DNA from: Paenibacillus thalictri
GTDB taxonomy: Bacteria; Bacillota; Bacilli; Paenibacillales; NBRC-103111
Direction: 5' to 3'
Assembly (NCBI RefSeq): GCF_004307995.1
Contig: NZ_SIRE01000044.1
Span: 1 to 57,797, forward strand
DNA: 57,797 nucleotides
Below the pieces are notes generated by a model that was not told the DNA's origin, did no database searches, and was given only the letters and a program-made list of their open reading frames with translations. Positions 42,506-52,038 of this stretch are shown piece by piece. The translations under genes and the position numbers were made by a program. Positions within the stretch are counted from its first letter, which is position 1; each line of letters opens with the position of its first letter.

Positions 42506-42620
42506 CTAAAAAAACTACCAAAATATATGCAATTACTCATGTTCACATTTGTTATGAAAACCCTTACAATATGTTCGAGCCTATGCAAATACGGAAAATG
42601 ATCAAGAGGAGGGAATTAAA

Positions 42621-45600
42621 GTGAAGGAACAATTACAAAAAACCTTAAGCATCTCTTTGATCGTTGCCATCCTGTTGTCGATGCTGACACCGGCGGTAGT
42701 AGCTGCAGATACGGGCAGCAGCGGCAGCGATGATGCGTTTGATGTGCTGAGGGGGAGATGGTTTTATCAGATTACCGGAGGAAAAGATTATAACGTCAAC
42801 GACCCGGATGTGCAATTCTACATTGAAAATGTCGTCAATGCCAAAGCAGATGATGTATTAAACGGTTTTGTCGACGCCAATATGCAAGGCGGTGTGGATA
42901 CACGTGCTTATGTATGGGCGGATTTGCCGATGGTGGCCAGTTCGAAAACCGACAATACGGCTTCAAGCCAAGTTACGTTAACGTACGACCGCTTGAAAAC
43001 GCTAGCATTGGCTTATCAGACCAAAGGCGGCAAATATTATCAGGATCAGACGCTGAAGACGAAAATTATTCAGGCCATGAACTGGATGTATTACGATGGG
43101 CGCAGATATAGTGAAAATCCGTATTTGGGCACGCTGAGCTCGCCATCCAGCTCAACCTTGCCTTACGGCAACTGGTACGATTGGGAAATCGGAACTCCGC
43201 TGCGATATTTGGACACGATTATATTGATGTACGATGAGTTGACGTCCCAGCAGCTGACGGATTTTATGAAGCCGCTTGACCGCTTCTCGCCGAACGTCGG
43301 AAGTTATACCGGCGCTAACCGCGTGTGGAAAGCAAGCATCGTAGCCGAATCGGGCATCATTCAGAAACAAGACTCGAAGCTGGTGCATGCCAAGGACGCT
43401 CTGAAAGAAGCGTTTACCTTTGTCGCGACAAGCGACGGTTTTTATCAAGACGGCTCTTTTGTGCAGCATTCTTATTTTCCTTATACCGGAGGGTACGGAA
43501 AAGCGCTTCTTGTGACTGTAGCTCCGCTGATGACCGTATTAAGCGGTTCGGCGTGGGAAATTAAATACAGCACCGCCGAAGGAGAGCTGGAGAAAAACTT
43601 TTACAATATGCTTTTTGAGGCGTACGAACCTCTCATCTATAACGGCGTGATGATGGATATGTCGCGAAACAGGGAAATTTCCCGGGCCGGCGGCCAGGAC
43701 CATATTGCAGGCAGACAAATTATCCGCGCATTAATCACGATGGCGGGAATTCTTCCGGGTGACCAGCGGGAGCGCTGCCTGAGCATGGTTAAATATTTTC
43801 TGGAAAACGATACCGAGAAGCAAATATACAACGATCCGGTAGGCGAAGGTTTTCTGGAGTATTATGTATCGTTATCGCAAATATTGGACGCCAAATCGAT
43901 CTTGGCCAATCCCGCGATTCCATCCAGGGGCGAGCTGATCAAGCATAAACGGTATTCGTCGATGGATCGGGTGGTGCACCTCCGGCCGGGTTTTGCTTTT
44001 GGGCTTGCGATGTTTTCCGACCGCATCCGCACCTACGAGGTGGTAAACAACGAAGGGACGAACATGTGGCATACGGCGGACGGGATGACCTACTTATACA
44101 ATGCGGACAAAAAACGCTACAGCGACGATTTCTGGGGAACCGTTGATCATAACCGGCTGCCCGGGACGACAGTGGAACAAAAATCGAAGGCAAGCAGCTA
44201 CAGATCCAATACGGCGAACCCGTATAATTGGGTCGGCGGCACTGACATTTCCGGTTTGTACGGCGCCTCCGGCATGCAGATGAACAATGACGTCGACAGC
44301 AAAAAATCGTGGTTTATGTTCGACGACGAGATTGTTGCCCTAGGTTCGGGAATTAAATCGACCTCCGGCAACCCCGTCGAAACGATTATTGAAAATACCA
44401 AGCTGAAAAACGACGCGACCAACCGGATTACGATCAATGGCACGGACATTGCTTTTGATGCCGACGCGATCATTCCGCCGGCTCCGGTGACTACGGTGTA
44501 TCAGGCGATTACGGTATCCGCGCCGACGTCAGGCAAAAACAAACTGGTGCGAAGAAAATTTACGGAGCAGTCCAGCGGTACGCTGGTCGTCGAGATGGAC
44601 GCATATTTGCCGGCCAAAGACAATTTCTTGGGCGTGAAAATATTAAAGGAAAAAACAACACCGGACACTTTCGACACCGCGATTTATTTGGATTTGCGAA
44701 ATATGACATGGGCTTACCGGCTGGCCAACGGGAACGACGGCATGGCCGACGATGCCATCGTAAGCGAGAACACATGGAATCACATCAAGATGGAAGTGAA
44801 TCTCGATCAGAAAAAAAACGTCTATTATATTAACGGCAAAAAAATAAAAAATGCCAAAGATCACGTATCCAGCGCAGCCGTAGATCTGGAAAATGTGCCG
44901 TTTCCGACGGCGACGTTAGGTTCGGTCGATACGCTTGAAATTACGGCGCCCAAGGGCAACGCCGGTACAATCTGGGTCGACAATATCCGGATGTATAAAG
45001 ACACCGATCCAAACACGGATATTTACAACGAAAATTTTAACGCCATTACTCCGCTGCCGGCGAATCCGGCTTCGAGCGGTTGGACGGTCAGCGGCGACGA
45101 TACGGCGGGTTATGCCAAAATCGATAATTTGTCCGTAACGGGGCCGGGAGCGCCGAAGACTGAAGCGTTCACCAAAGTGCATGACAACGTGCGGTGGATC
45201 AACGTGGAAGGCAACGTGGCGGGTGCGGATGTCGGGTATTATTTCCCGGAAGCCGCTTCGATTACAGGCAAGCGGGAGCAAAGAACGCAGTCTTGGCTGT
45301 TGATGAATACGTACGAGAAATTCCAGGATTCCGTGCCAAGAACGAAAAATTTCGCTACCTTCTGGTTTGATCACGGCAGAAGTCCGACGGACGCCGGTTA
45401 TCAATATGTGCTGCTGCCCGGCAAAAATGCGGCGCAAACGGAAAGCTACAGCCAACATCCGGACATTGCCGTTGTCGAAAAAAGCGCGGCCGCGCATGCG
45501 GTGCAGGAGAACAAGCTGGGAATTTTCGCCGCGAACTTCTGGAACGACGGGATTTATAAGTCTGGGAAGGTGACCGTCAACAAGAAAGCTTCGGTGATGG

Positions 45601-48600
45601 TAAAAGAAGACGCCCGGGAAATCGAGCTGTCAGTGTCCGACCCGACACAAAAAAATACGGGCACCATCGAGGTGGAAGTCGATACGGTCGCAGGGAATTA
45701 TATCGAAAAGGATGCGGGCATTACGATTCTGCAAACATCTCCGACGTTGAAAATTCAGGCAAACGTCAAAGACAAAGCAGGGCGTTCGCTGCGGATCAAG
45801 CTGAGCCGCCCGGAAATTTTCGACGACTTTGAAGCGGGCAGCGCAGGCGATCAGCCGGAAGGCTGGAATGTGCAGAACGCATCCGCCGTTGTGGAAGCCG
45901 GAGCGTCCGGCAAAAGCTTGAATATCCAAAGCGCAGCCGGCGGTTATGCCTATAAAACATTCCCCGCCAAATCGGAAGGGCTTTCGCTTGAATTGGACGT
46001 CAAGGCCGCCGACTATGCGAATGTGGCGGTAGGCAATGAAACGGCCCAAGCGGCAAGTGTTGTGTTCAACAACGGGTATGTGTATGTCGGGGGTCAACAA
46101 AAGGCCGCGTATACGCCGCAAAATGTTCATAAGCTGAAACTGGATATGAACATCTTGGCGGGGACGTTCAGCGTTTATATGGACGGAACGAATATCGGCA
46201 ATGATGTGCCTTTTGCAAACCGCTTATCGGCAGTAAACCGTCTTACCGTGTCTTCCAATGCCGGCGGAGCGGTATACATCGATAATGTAATAGGGGTAGC
46301 GACAGATAAAACGCCGCCATCCGTTCCTGCGAATTTGACCTACACAAATGCAGGCAGCGATTATATCGGCCTTAAATGGGATGCCGCCTCCGATGCGAGC
46401 GGGGTTAAGGGCTACAATGTGTATGTAAACGGCGCGCAGACGCCGATCCCGGTAACCGCAGCTACGTACAAGCTTGCCGGTCTTAGCTCGAACACGGCTT
46501 ATTCCGTACGTGTCGCTGCTGTAGACAATGCGGACAATACGTCGGAGAAAAGCAGCGAGCTAGTCGTTGGCACAACAATGCCACCTACGGGCAGGTTCAT
46601 TTCGTTTGACGATATGCCGGTAGGCGGCAGCAGCAATATTACAGGGTTTACATTTAACGATGCCGGCGGCTATTCGGAAATTGTCGCGTTAGGGGCAAAT
46701 CGTGCCCTGAAGGTAACATCGAACAATCAAACGGTGGGAGCAAGCGCGCTCACGCCGATCGGAGATGTGAGCGGTGAGCTGGTCTTCCGCTTTAAAGGGA
46801 TGTGGGATGCGATTGTGAAGTACTCCAACATCAACATTTCCGGCAAAAACAGCGATGGCCAGTTAAAACAGGTCGTTACGGTGATGGTCGGCAATAACAA
46901 CGATCTGATTTATAAGAGCTCCAGCAATACGGATCAAAGTTTTATGGCGTTACCGGTCAATCAATGGCTGGACTTCGCAGTGACGATCAATACGGCGACA
47001 TCGACGTTCTCCATTAGTGTGGATGGAGTGGAGAAAGTCAAAGATGCGCAATTCCGGAATCCCGCCGTCAGCATGTCGGAGTTTTCGGTGTCCGCTCCTA
47101 CATCGGGTGTGGGCAGCATTTATGCCGATGATATTTTTATACCTGACGGCGTCGTTCCAGCGGTCAGTGTTGACCGTCTTACGGTCAGCCAGCCGGCTTT
47201 GACGATCGGAGTAGGCCAGCAGACAACGTTAAACGCAGCTATTTATCCGGTCAACGCGACGAACCGCAAAGTTTCGTGGACAAGCGACAATCCGTCTGTA
47301 GCCGCAGTCGTATACGGCGTAGACAACGGTTTGCCATACGCAGCGGTCACGGCTTTGAAAGTCGGAACGGCCAACATTACGGTAACATCGGAAAATGGCG
47401 GCAAAACGGCCGTCAGTCTGGTTATGGTTACGGAAACGCCGCCGCCGCGTTACGATTTAACACTTTACGCTAACCCGGCTGAAGGCGGGATTGTAACGGG
47501 AGGAGGCTCCTATATTGCGGGGCAGCCGGTCACCATTGGAGCCCAAGCAAACCGCGGGTACGTTTTTGTAAATTGGAGTATCGACGGATCCACCGTTACC
47601 GGAGCAACCTACAGCTATGTGATGCCGGCGCGGGCTGCCAGCATAACGGCGAATTTTAGAGCTGACGAACCGGTTGTCAGCGTCAGCGGAGTGGAGTTGA
47701 CTCCTTCCGAAGTACAGTTAACGGCAGGTCAGCAGCAGAAATTGACGGCGGCCGTTTATCCGGTCAATGCGACCAACCGCAATGTCGTTTGGGCCATTGA
47801 TAATCCGGCGGTAGCCTCTATTGTCGAAGAAACTGAAAATGGCGTCCCTTATGTTATGGTTACCGCCTTAAGCAAGGGCACCGCCCGTATTACGGTGAGT
47901 ACCGAGGATGGCAACAAAACCGCGGTCAGCCTGATTACGGTTACGGATAGGCAGCCGCAGAAATATGAGCTTTCCGTCATTGCAAATCCGACGGAGGGAG
48001 GAACCGTGTCGGGTGAAGGATCTTATGCGGCCGGCGAAGTGGTAACACTCAGCGCTAAGCCGAACTTCGGTTATTTGTTCACCGGTTGGACCATCGGCGG
48101 CATAGAGATAACGGAAGCAGACTACAATTACGTGATGCCGGAGGATTATACCGTCGTAACGGCCAACTTTAGACGATATCTGTACGGCAGCGGCAGCTCG
48201 CCGAGTGGCAGTACGACTGCAAATGAGCAAACGGGCAATACCGGCAGTACGCAGGAAAACCCAGCGGAAGGCAGCACCGTTTCAGCCGGTACGAACGTTC
48301 AAGTTGCCCAAATTGAAACAAGATCCGAGAACGGAGCGACGACCGCTTATGCAACCGTCGACGATGCGCAGATTGCGAAAGCTTTGGAAAATAAACCGGC
48401 AGGAGAAACACGTATCGCGATTAAAGCCGATGAACAAGCTGGAGCCATTGTTGCATTGATCAGCGGTAAATCGGCCAATGAACTGGCGCGCCGGGAGGCC
48501 GTGCTGGAAATCGCGCAAGCGGATATCATTTATGTGCTTCCGATGAACGCGATTGATCTGTCGGACGTCGCATCCCGTGTCGGAGCGCAATCGATCGAGC

Positions 48601-49526
48601 AGGTGCAGTTTGAAATTAGGGTGCAGAACGCTGACACCCAAACCGCGGCTTTCGTAAAAACAAGCACGGATGCCGCAGGCGTACAATTGGTGCTGTCTCC
48701 GGTCCAATTCGAAATTACAGCGAAAGGCAATAACAATGAAGTTGAAGTCAGCTCATTCAGCCGTTTTGTTGAAAGACTCGTCAAGCTGCCTCAAGGTGTA
48801 TCCGAATCGGACATTACAACAGTCGCTCTTGTACATGCGGACGGCAGTCTGACTCATGTGCCAACCGCTATAGTGACTGTGAACGGCGAGAGATATATCA
48901 AAATCAACAGCTTAAGCAACAGCACTTATGCGTTTATCCATAATGCATTGACGTTCCGGGATACCGCCGGCCATTGGGCGCAGCAGGATATTGAAGATAT
49001 GGCATCCAAACTTGTCGTTGGCGGGATAGGGGAGTCCGTCTTTGCACCGGACCAATCGATTACGAGAGCAGAATTTGCGGCTATTGTGACACGGGCGCTT
49101 GGTATTGAAAAACGCGGCGCAAGCCAAAATGTTTTCGCCGACGTAACCAAAGATGCCTGGTATTACGACGCCGTATCGACCGCTTATACATTCGGACTTG
49201 TCGCCGGGGACGGAGGCCGGTACAGAGCGGCGGATTCCATTACCCGCGAGGAAGCGTTCACGATTTTGTCCCGCGCGGCCCAATATATGGACAGTCTGAG
49301 CTCGGCGGCTTCCGCCGATAACGGCAAAATCGAAAAAACGCTGCAATCGTTTGCCGACGGCAGCCGCGTGTCCGATTGGGCGAAAGCTTCCATGGCAACC
49401 TGCGTGGAGTTGGGCATTGCGCAAGGCGACGGCACCATGCTTCATCCCGGCGAGAACATCACTCGCGCGGAAACTACCGCCATTGTCAAAAGACTCTTGC
49501 AAAAAGCCGGTTTGATCGGCAAGTAA
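42621..49526 (+). CDS. Secreted multidomain polysaccharide lyase (PL8) with SLH anchor
   Basis: A 2301-residue exported enzyme; GTG 42621 follows GAGGAGGG and the signal peptide ends near TPAVVAA. Residues about 40-900 are a PL8 lyase of the hyaluronate/chondroitin/xanthan group: Asn233 (GANRVWK), His283 and Tyr292 (FVQHSYFPYTGGYG) have the spacing of the known catalytic residues, and an Arg lies in MSRNREISR (349-355). A laminin-G-like domain, an FN3 domain (about 1230-1317), two Big_2 domains (about 1517-1604 and 1684-1774), each followed by a repeat with NPAEGGIVTGGGSY or NPTEGGTVSGEGSY, a Gly/Ser linker and three SLH repeats (about 2108-2300) come after. SLH repeats bind pyruvylated wall polymer, so the lyase sits on the cell surface. 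Substrate within PL8 is not determinable. Confidence 0.9.
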   Translation: MKEQLQKTLSISLIVAILLSMLTPAVVAADTGSSGSDDAFDVLRGRWFYQITGGKDYNVNDPDVQFYIENVVNAKADDVLNGFVDANMQGGVDTRAYVWADLPMVASSKTDNTASSQVTLTYDRLKTLALAYQTKGGKYYQDQTLKTKIIQAMNWMYYDGRRYSENPYLGTLSSPSSSTLPYGNWYDWEIGTPLRYLDTIILMYDELTSQQLTDFMKPLDRFSPNVGSYTGANRVWKASIVAESGIIQKQDSKLVHAKDALKEAFTFVATSDGFYQDGSFVQHSYFPYTGGYGKALLVTVAPLMTVLSGSAWEIKYSTAEGELEKNFYNMLFEAYEPLIYNGVMMDMSRNREISRAGGQDHIAGRQIIRALITMAGILPGDQRERCLSMVKYFLENDTEKQIYNDPVGEGFLEYYVSLSQILDAKSILANPAIPSRGELIKHKRYSSMDRVVHLRPGFAFGLAMFSDRIRTYEVVNNEGTNMWHTADGMTYLYNADKKRYSDDFWGTVDHNRLPGTTVEQKSKASSYRSNTANPYNWVGGTDISGLYGASGMQMNNDVDSKKSWFMFDDEIVALGSGIKSTSGNPVETIIENTKLKNDATNRITINGTDIAFDADAIIPPAPVTTVYQAITVSAPTSGKNKLVRRKFTEQSSGTLVVEMDAYLPAKDNFLGVKILKEKTTPDTFDTAIYLDLRNMTWAYRLANGNDGMADDAIVSENTWNHIKMEVNLDQKKNVYYINGKKIKNAKDHVSSAAVDLENVPFPTATLGSVDTLEITAPKGNAGTIWVDNIRMYKDTDPNTDIYNENFNAITPLPANPASSGWTVSGDDTAGYAKIDNLSVTGPGAPKTEAFTKVHDNVRWINVEGNVAGADVGYYFPEAASITGKREQRTQSWLLMNTYEKFQDSVPRTKNFATFWFDHGRSPTDAGYQYVLLPGKNAAQTESYSQHPDIAVVEKSAAAHAVQENKLGIFAANFWNDGIYKSGKVTVNKKASVMVKEDAREIELSVSDPTQKNTGTIEVEVDTVAGNYIEKDAGITILQTSPTLKIQANVKDKAGRSLRIKLSRPEIFDDFEAGSAGDQPEGWNVQNASAVVEAGASGKSLNIQSAAGGYAYKTFPAKSEGLSLELDVKAADYANVAVGNETAQAASVVFNNGYVYVGGQQKAAYTPQNVHKLKLDMNILAGTFSVYMDGTNIGNDVPFANRLSAVNRLTVSSNAGGAVYIDNVIGVATDKTPPSVPANLTYTNAGSDYIGLKWDAASDASGVKGYNVYVNGAQTPIPVTAATYKLAGLSSNTAYSVRVAAVDNADNTSEKSSELVVGTTMPPTGRFISFDDMPVGGSSNITGFTFNDAGGYSEIVALGANRALKVTSNNQTVGASALTPIGDVSGELVFRFKGMWDAIVKYSNINISGKNSDGQLKQVVTVMVGNNNDLIYKSSSNTDQSFMALPVNQWLDFAVTINTATSTFSISVDGVEKVKDAQFRNPAVSMSEFSVSAPTSGVGSIYADDIFIPDGVVPAVSVDRLTVSQPALTIGVGQQTTLNAAIYPVNATNRKVSWTSDNPSVAAVVYGVDNGLPYAAVTALKVGTANITVTSENGGKTAVSLVMVTETPPPRYDLTLYANPAEGGIVTGGGSYIAGQPVTIGAQANRGYVFVNWSIDGSTVTGATYSYVMPARAASITANFRADEPVVSVSGVELTPSEVQLTAGQQQKLTAAVYPVNATNRNVVWAIDNPAVASIVEETENGVPYVMVTALSKGTARITVSTEDGNKTAVSLITVTDRQPQKYELSVIANPTEGGTVSGEGSYAAGEVVTLSAKPNFGYLFTGWTIGGIEITEADYNYVMPEDYTVVTANFRRYLYGSGSSPSGSTTANEQTGNTGSTQENPAEGSTVSAGTNVQVAQIETRSENGATTAYATVDDAQIAKALENKPAGETRIAIKADEQAGAIVALISGKSANELARREAVLEIAQADIIYVLPMNAIDLSDVASRVGAQSIEQVQFEIRVQNADTQTAAFVKTSTDAAGVQLVLSPVQFEITAKGNNNEVEVSSFSRFVERLVKLPQGVSESDITTVALVHADGSLTHVPTAIVTVNGERYIKINSLSNSTYAFIHNALTFRDTAGHWAQQDIEDMASKLVVGGIGESVFAPDQSITRAEFAAIVTRALGIEKRGASQNVFADVTKDAWYYDAVSTAYTFGLVAGDGGRYRAADSITREEAFTILSRAAQYMDSLSSAASADNGKIEKTLQSFADGSRVSDWAKASMATCVELGIAQGDGTMLHPGENITRAETTAIVKRLLQKAGLIGK

Positions 49527-49530
49527 ATCG

Positions 49531-49562
49531 TTCGGCCAACCAGATCATTCCGGTTGGCCGAA
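49531..49562 (+). terminator. Strong hairpin after the PL8 lyase gene
   Basis: TTCGGCCAACC and GGTTGGCCGAA form a perfect 11-base-pair stem with a ten-base loop, five bases after the stop codon. Only a weak T-tract follows (TGTTTG), so termination efficiency is uncertain. Confidence 0.65.
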
Positions 49563-49722
49563 TGTTTGCGGGGCAAAAGCGGTATATTCAGCGGCGCAGA
49601 CATGCGCTCAACTGCTAATGTCAAGATACAACCGGCTTAAGCGAACAGCTGGAATTGGGCTCAACAATTAACGGTATGGGCATATGCTGAAGTGTAATGA
49701 CAAACGGAAAGGATGAAACACT

Positions 49723-49947
49723 TTGGCAATGACGTATCCCCATTATCCGCATACGGGCCACCATCACCTGATGCAAGAAACGTTAGCCGCCGTTGAGCCT
49801 TGGGTTCGGCATGGCATGTGGGAAGCTCAAAAATTTGGCACCGAGCATGCGCTGAGAGAAGCTGCGGCCATTACTTATCTGATCGGCAGAGGATACCCGC
49901 CGCAACAGGCTCACCAAATTGTCGAGTCATGGTGGCATCACCACTAA
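49723..49947 (+). CDS. Small His-rich hypothetical protein, 74 aa
   Basis: TTG 49723 lies seven bases after AAAGGATG; ATG 49729 is a second choice, two codons later. The product has His-rich ends (YPHYPHTGHHH and SWWHHH) around a helical middle with a repeated pattern of Ala, Glu and Gly (REAAAITYLIGRGYPPQQAHQIVE). The middle resembles the short DNA- or peptide-binding helical bundles found in small Bacillus proteins, but I recognise no family. Clustered histidines could bind a metal; that is inference. It has its own terminator. Confidence 0.65.
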   Translation: MAMTYPHYPHTGHHHLMQETLAAVEPWVRHGMWEAQKFGTEHALREAAAITYLIGRGYPPQQAHQIVESWWHHH

Positions 49948-49964
49948 AACACCCGTAATTGCTT

Positions 49965-49990
49965 AAGGACCGCCATGGGCGGTCCTTTTT
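49965..49990 (+). terminator. Terminator between convergent genes
   Basis: AAGGACCGCC and GGCGGTCCTT form a perfect ten-base-pair stem over ATG, followed by a T-run on the plus strand. Confidence 0.85.
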
Positions 49991-50007
49991 GTCGCAGCTT
50001 AGTATAT

Positions 50008-50649
50008 TCAAAGCTCTTTACCGTGCAAATAAGCGATGGCTTCGGAACGGCTGGTTACACTCAGCTTTTTGTAAATCGAACTTAAGTAATTTTTTACGGT
50101 GCCTGTAGTCAGAAACAATTCGTCGGCAATCGCTTGATTGGATTTTCCTTGCATTAAGCTGCCGGCAATTTTGCGTTCCTGCAAAGACAAATCGTTCATT
50201 TTTTCGTTTTCGTCCGGGTGGTGAAGTAATTGGGCAAGCCGTTGTTGAATGCTGGCAGGGAAGTTGATTCTGCCGTCGAGGCAATCTTGGATAATGGAGA
50301 GCATCTTTGCCGTTTCGATCCCTTTCACCAAATAACCGCTGGCTCCATGGCGCATCGCTTCCCATACGTATTCGGTGTCTTCAAACGTGGTCAAAATCAG
50401 TATTTTGATCTCGGGAAATTCCCGTTTGATCCGCTCGGCTGCCTGCAATCCGTCGAGCTTCGGCATATGGATATCCATCAGCACAAGGTCGGGACGCTGC
50501 AGCTGCACCTGTTCTATTGTAGCTAATCCGTCGCCGGTTTTGCCTACTACGATGTAATTGTCTTCCATGTCCAAAATAGCTGCAATGCCGTCGCGTATCA
50601 AGGGCTGGTCGTCGGCTACGATAATGGTTGCTTTAGACAATGGACTCAC
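50008..50649 (-). CDS. NarL/LuxR-type response regulator
   Basis: A 213-residue regulator: a receiver domain with acidic pocket VADDQ, phospho-Asp in VLMDIHMPKLDG, switch Thr in LTTFED and Lys in LVKGIE, then a LuxR-type helix-turn-helix (SLQERKIAGSLMQGKSNQAIADELFLTTGTVKNYLSSIYKKL; about 150-195). The GTG at 50649 is inside the kinase gene; a TTG at 50640 with GGAGTGAG six bases upstream may be the real start. It overlaps the sensor kinase gene by 17 bases or lies just after its start region, so the two are co-expressed. Target genes are unknown; the divergent secreted-protein genes at 52039 and 53283 are candidates by position. Confidence 0.92.
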   Translation of the reverse strand: MSPLSKATIIVADDQPLIRDGIAAILDMEDNYIVVGKTGDGLATIEQVQLQRPDLVLMDIHMPKLDGLQAAERIKREFPEIKILILTTFEDTEYVWEAMRHGASGYLVKGIETAKMLSIIQDCLDGRINFPASIQQRLAQLLHHPDENEKMNDLSLQERKIAGSLMQGKSNQAIADELFLTTGTVKNYLSSIYKKLSVTSRSEAIAYLHGKEL

Positions 50650-51805
50650 TCCGTTCTTCTATATCGGGCTGGACAGGAATAGCGATTTCCAACACGAACC
50701 CGTCTCTAGCCGCCCCGCTGGAAACCGACAGCGTTCCTCCAACACCCTCGACTCTTTCTTTCATGGCGTTTAAGCCAAATCCGTACATAATCTGCGCCGG
50801 CGGTTTGCCGTTATCCGTTAAGCGAAATTTGATGCGCTCGGCTTCGCGGGTCAACGAAAAATGAAAAACAGTGCTGGCGCCGTGGCGTATGCCGTTCGTC
50901 AAGCCTTCCTGCAAGGCCCGGAACAGCGTGATTTCCACCATGGGCGAAACGTTGGGCAGTGCCTTGTCGATGATGTATTCAATGGCCACACCGGTTTGTT
51001 TTTTTGTTTCCTCGATGAGCTCCAGCAGCTCCGGGATCAACTGCTGACCGGGATGATTTTCACTCAGCAGGTGTACGGAAGTGCGGACATCGTCCAAGCC
51101 GGTAAGGATGTTCTCCCTTGTTCTTTCGATCATCTCTACGGCAAGGGAAAGGCGGTTTTTCTCAATGGCCTGCGCCGCTGTCTGCAGCCCCGCTAATGCG
51201 GACGTCAGCGTATGTCCGACCGAATCGTGAATATCGCGGGATATGCGCGCCCGTTCCTGCAATTTGGCTTTGCGCTCCAGCTCGATGGAGGCGATTCGCA
51301 GCTGCTCATTATCCCTCGCCAGCTGATTTCTTTGCTGGAACGCAATTTTGGCCAGCAGGCTGCCTCCGAACATCGCTAAATATTCGATGAACCGCGGAAA
51401 AATATAATAGATTTGCTCAAAAGGCGGGAAATCACGGTAAATCCAGAGACTAAACACACAACTGATGTAGGTGAGTATCGTAAATGCGAGGGAATATTTT
51501 CGCGAGTGATAAAATGTAAATTCACCGATCAGGATTAATATAAACACCTGCGCGAAAAAGTCTTCCGACAAGATCAATATGGCAAAGGCCGCAATCAGCT
51601 GCAAGCCAAGAAACAAAGTGCCGGCCAGCCGCTGCAAATCGAGCCTGATGACAAAATTGCGTATGACAACCATGGCGACATATAGACCGACCAGCCAAAA
51701 GAGCTCAATTGAAAATTGGCTCGTATGAAGCAATAACAAGCCCGCCGCAATGATCACGGAGAGCGTGCAATAAAACGCTATTTTTTGCTGAAAATTGGCA
51801 TCCAT
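50633..51805 (-). CDS. NarL-family sensor histidine kinase
   Basis: A 390-residue kinase from ATG 51805. Six hydrophobic segments fill the first 150 residues, with almost no outside domain, as in intramembrane-sensing or DesK-like kinases. A HisKA_3 domain follows (ERARISRDIHDSVGHTLTSALAGLQTA, phospho-His in RDIHD), then an HATPase domain with LTDNGKPP and GFGLNAMKERVEGVGG. It phosphorylates the response regulator encoded just downstream. The signal sensed is unknown; small-envelope-stress or membrane-state sensing is typical of this layout. First gene of the pair. Confidence 0.92.
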   Translation of the reverse strand: MDANFQQKIAFYCTLSVIIAAGLLLLHTSQFSIELFWLVGLYVAMVVIRNFVIRLDLQRLAGTLFLGLQLIAAFAILILSEDFFAQVFILILIGEFTFYHSRKYSLAFTILTYISCVFSLWIYRDFPPFEQIYYIFPRFIEYLAMFGGSLLAKIAFQQRNQLARDNEQLRIASIELERKAKLQERARISRDIHDSVGHTLTSALAGLQTAAQAIEKNRLSLAVEMIERTRENILTGLDDVRTSVHLLSENHPGQQLIPELLELIEETKKQTGVAIEYIIDKALPNVSPMVEITLFRALQEGLTNGIRHGASTVFHFSLTREAERIKFRLTDNGKPPAQIMYGFGLNAMKERVEGVGGTLSVSSGAARDGFVLEIAIPVQPDIEERSESIV

Positions 51806-52038
51806 TTCAGTCCTCGCATGGAATGATATAGAAAACTCTCTTTCATTTTAGCACAAACATGACTTTAGTCATATGCAATCGGAAAATAATGCTAAAATAA
51901 TGCGAAATATAGAGAAGATTTTGGCCAATCGGGTGAACTTCTTCATCTATAAATAGGCCGATAGGTTCACATATAATTAGAGGTAACAACAGGGTGCTGA
52001 GAGATCATAGAATACTATTCATAAGACGGGGGTTCGAT

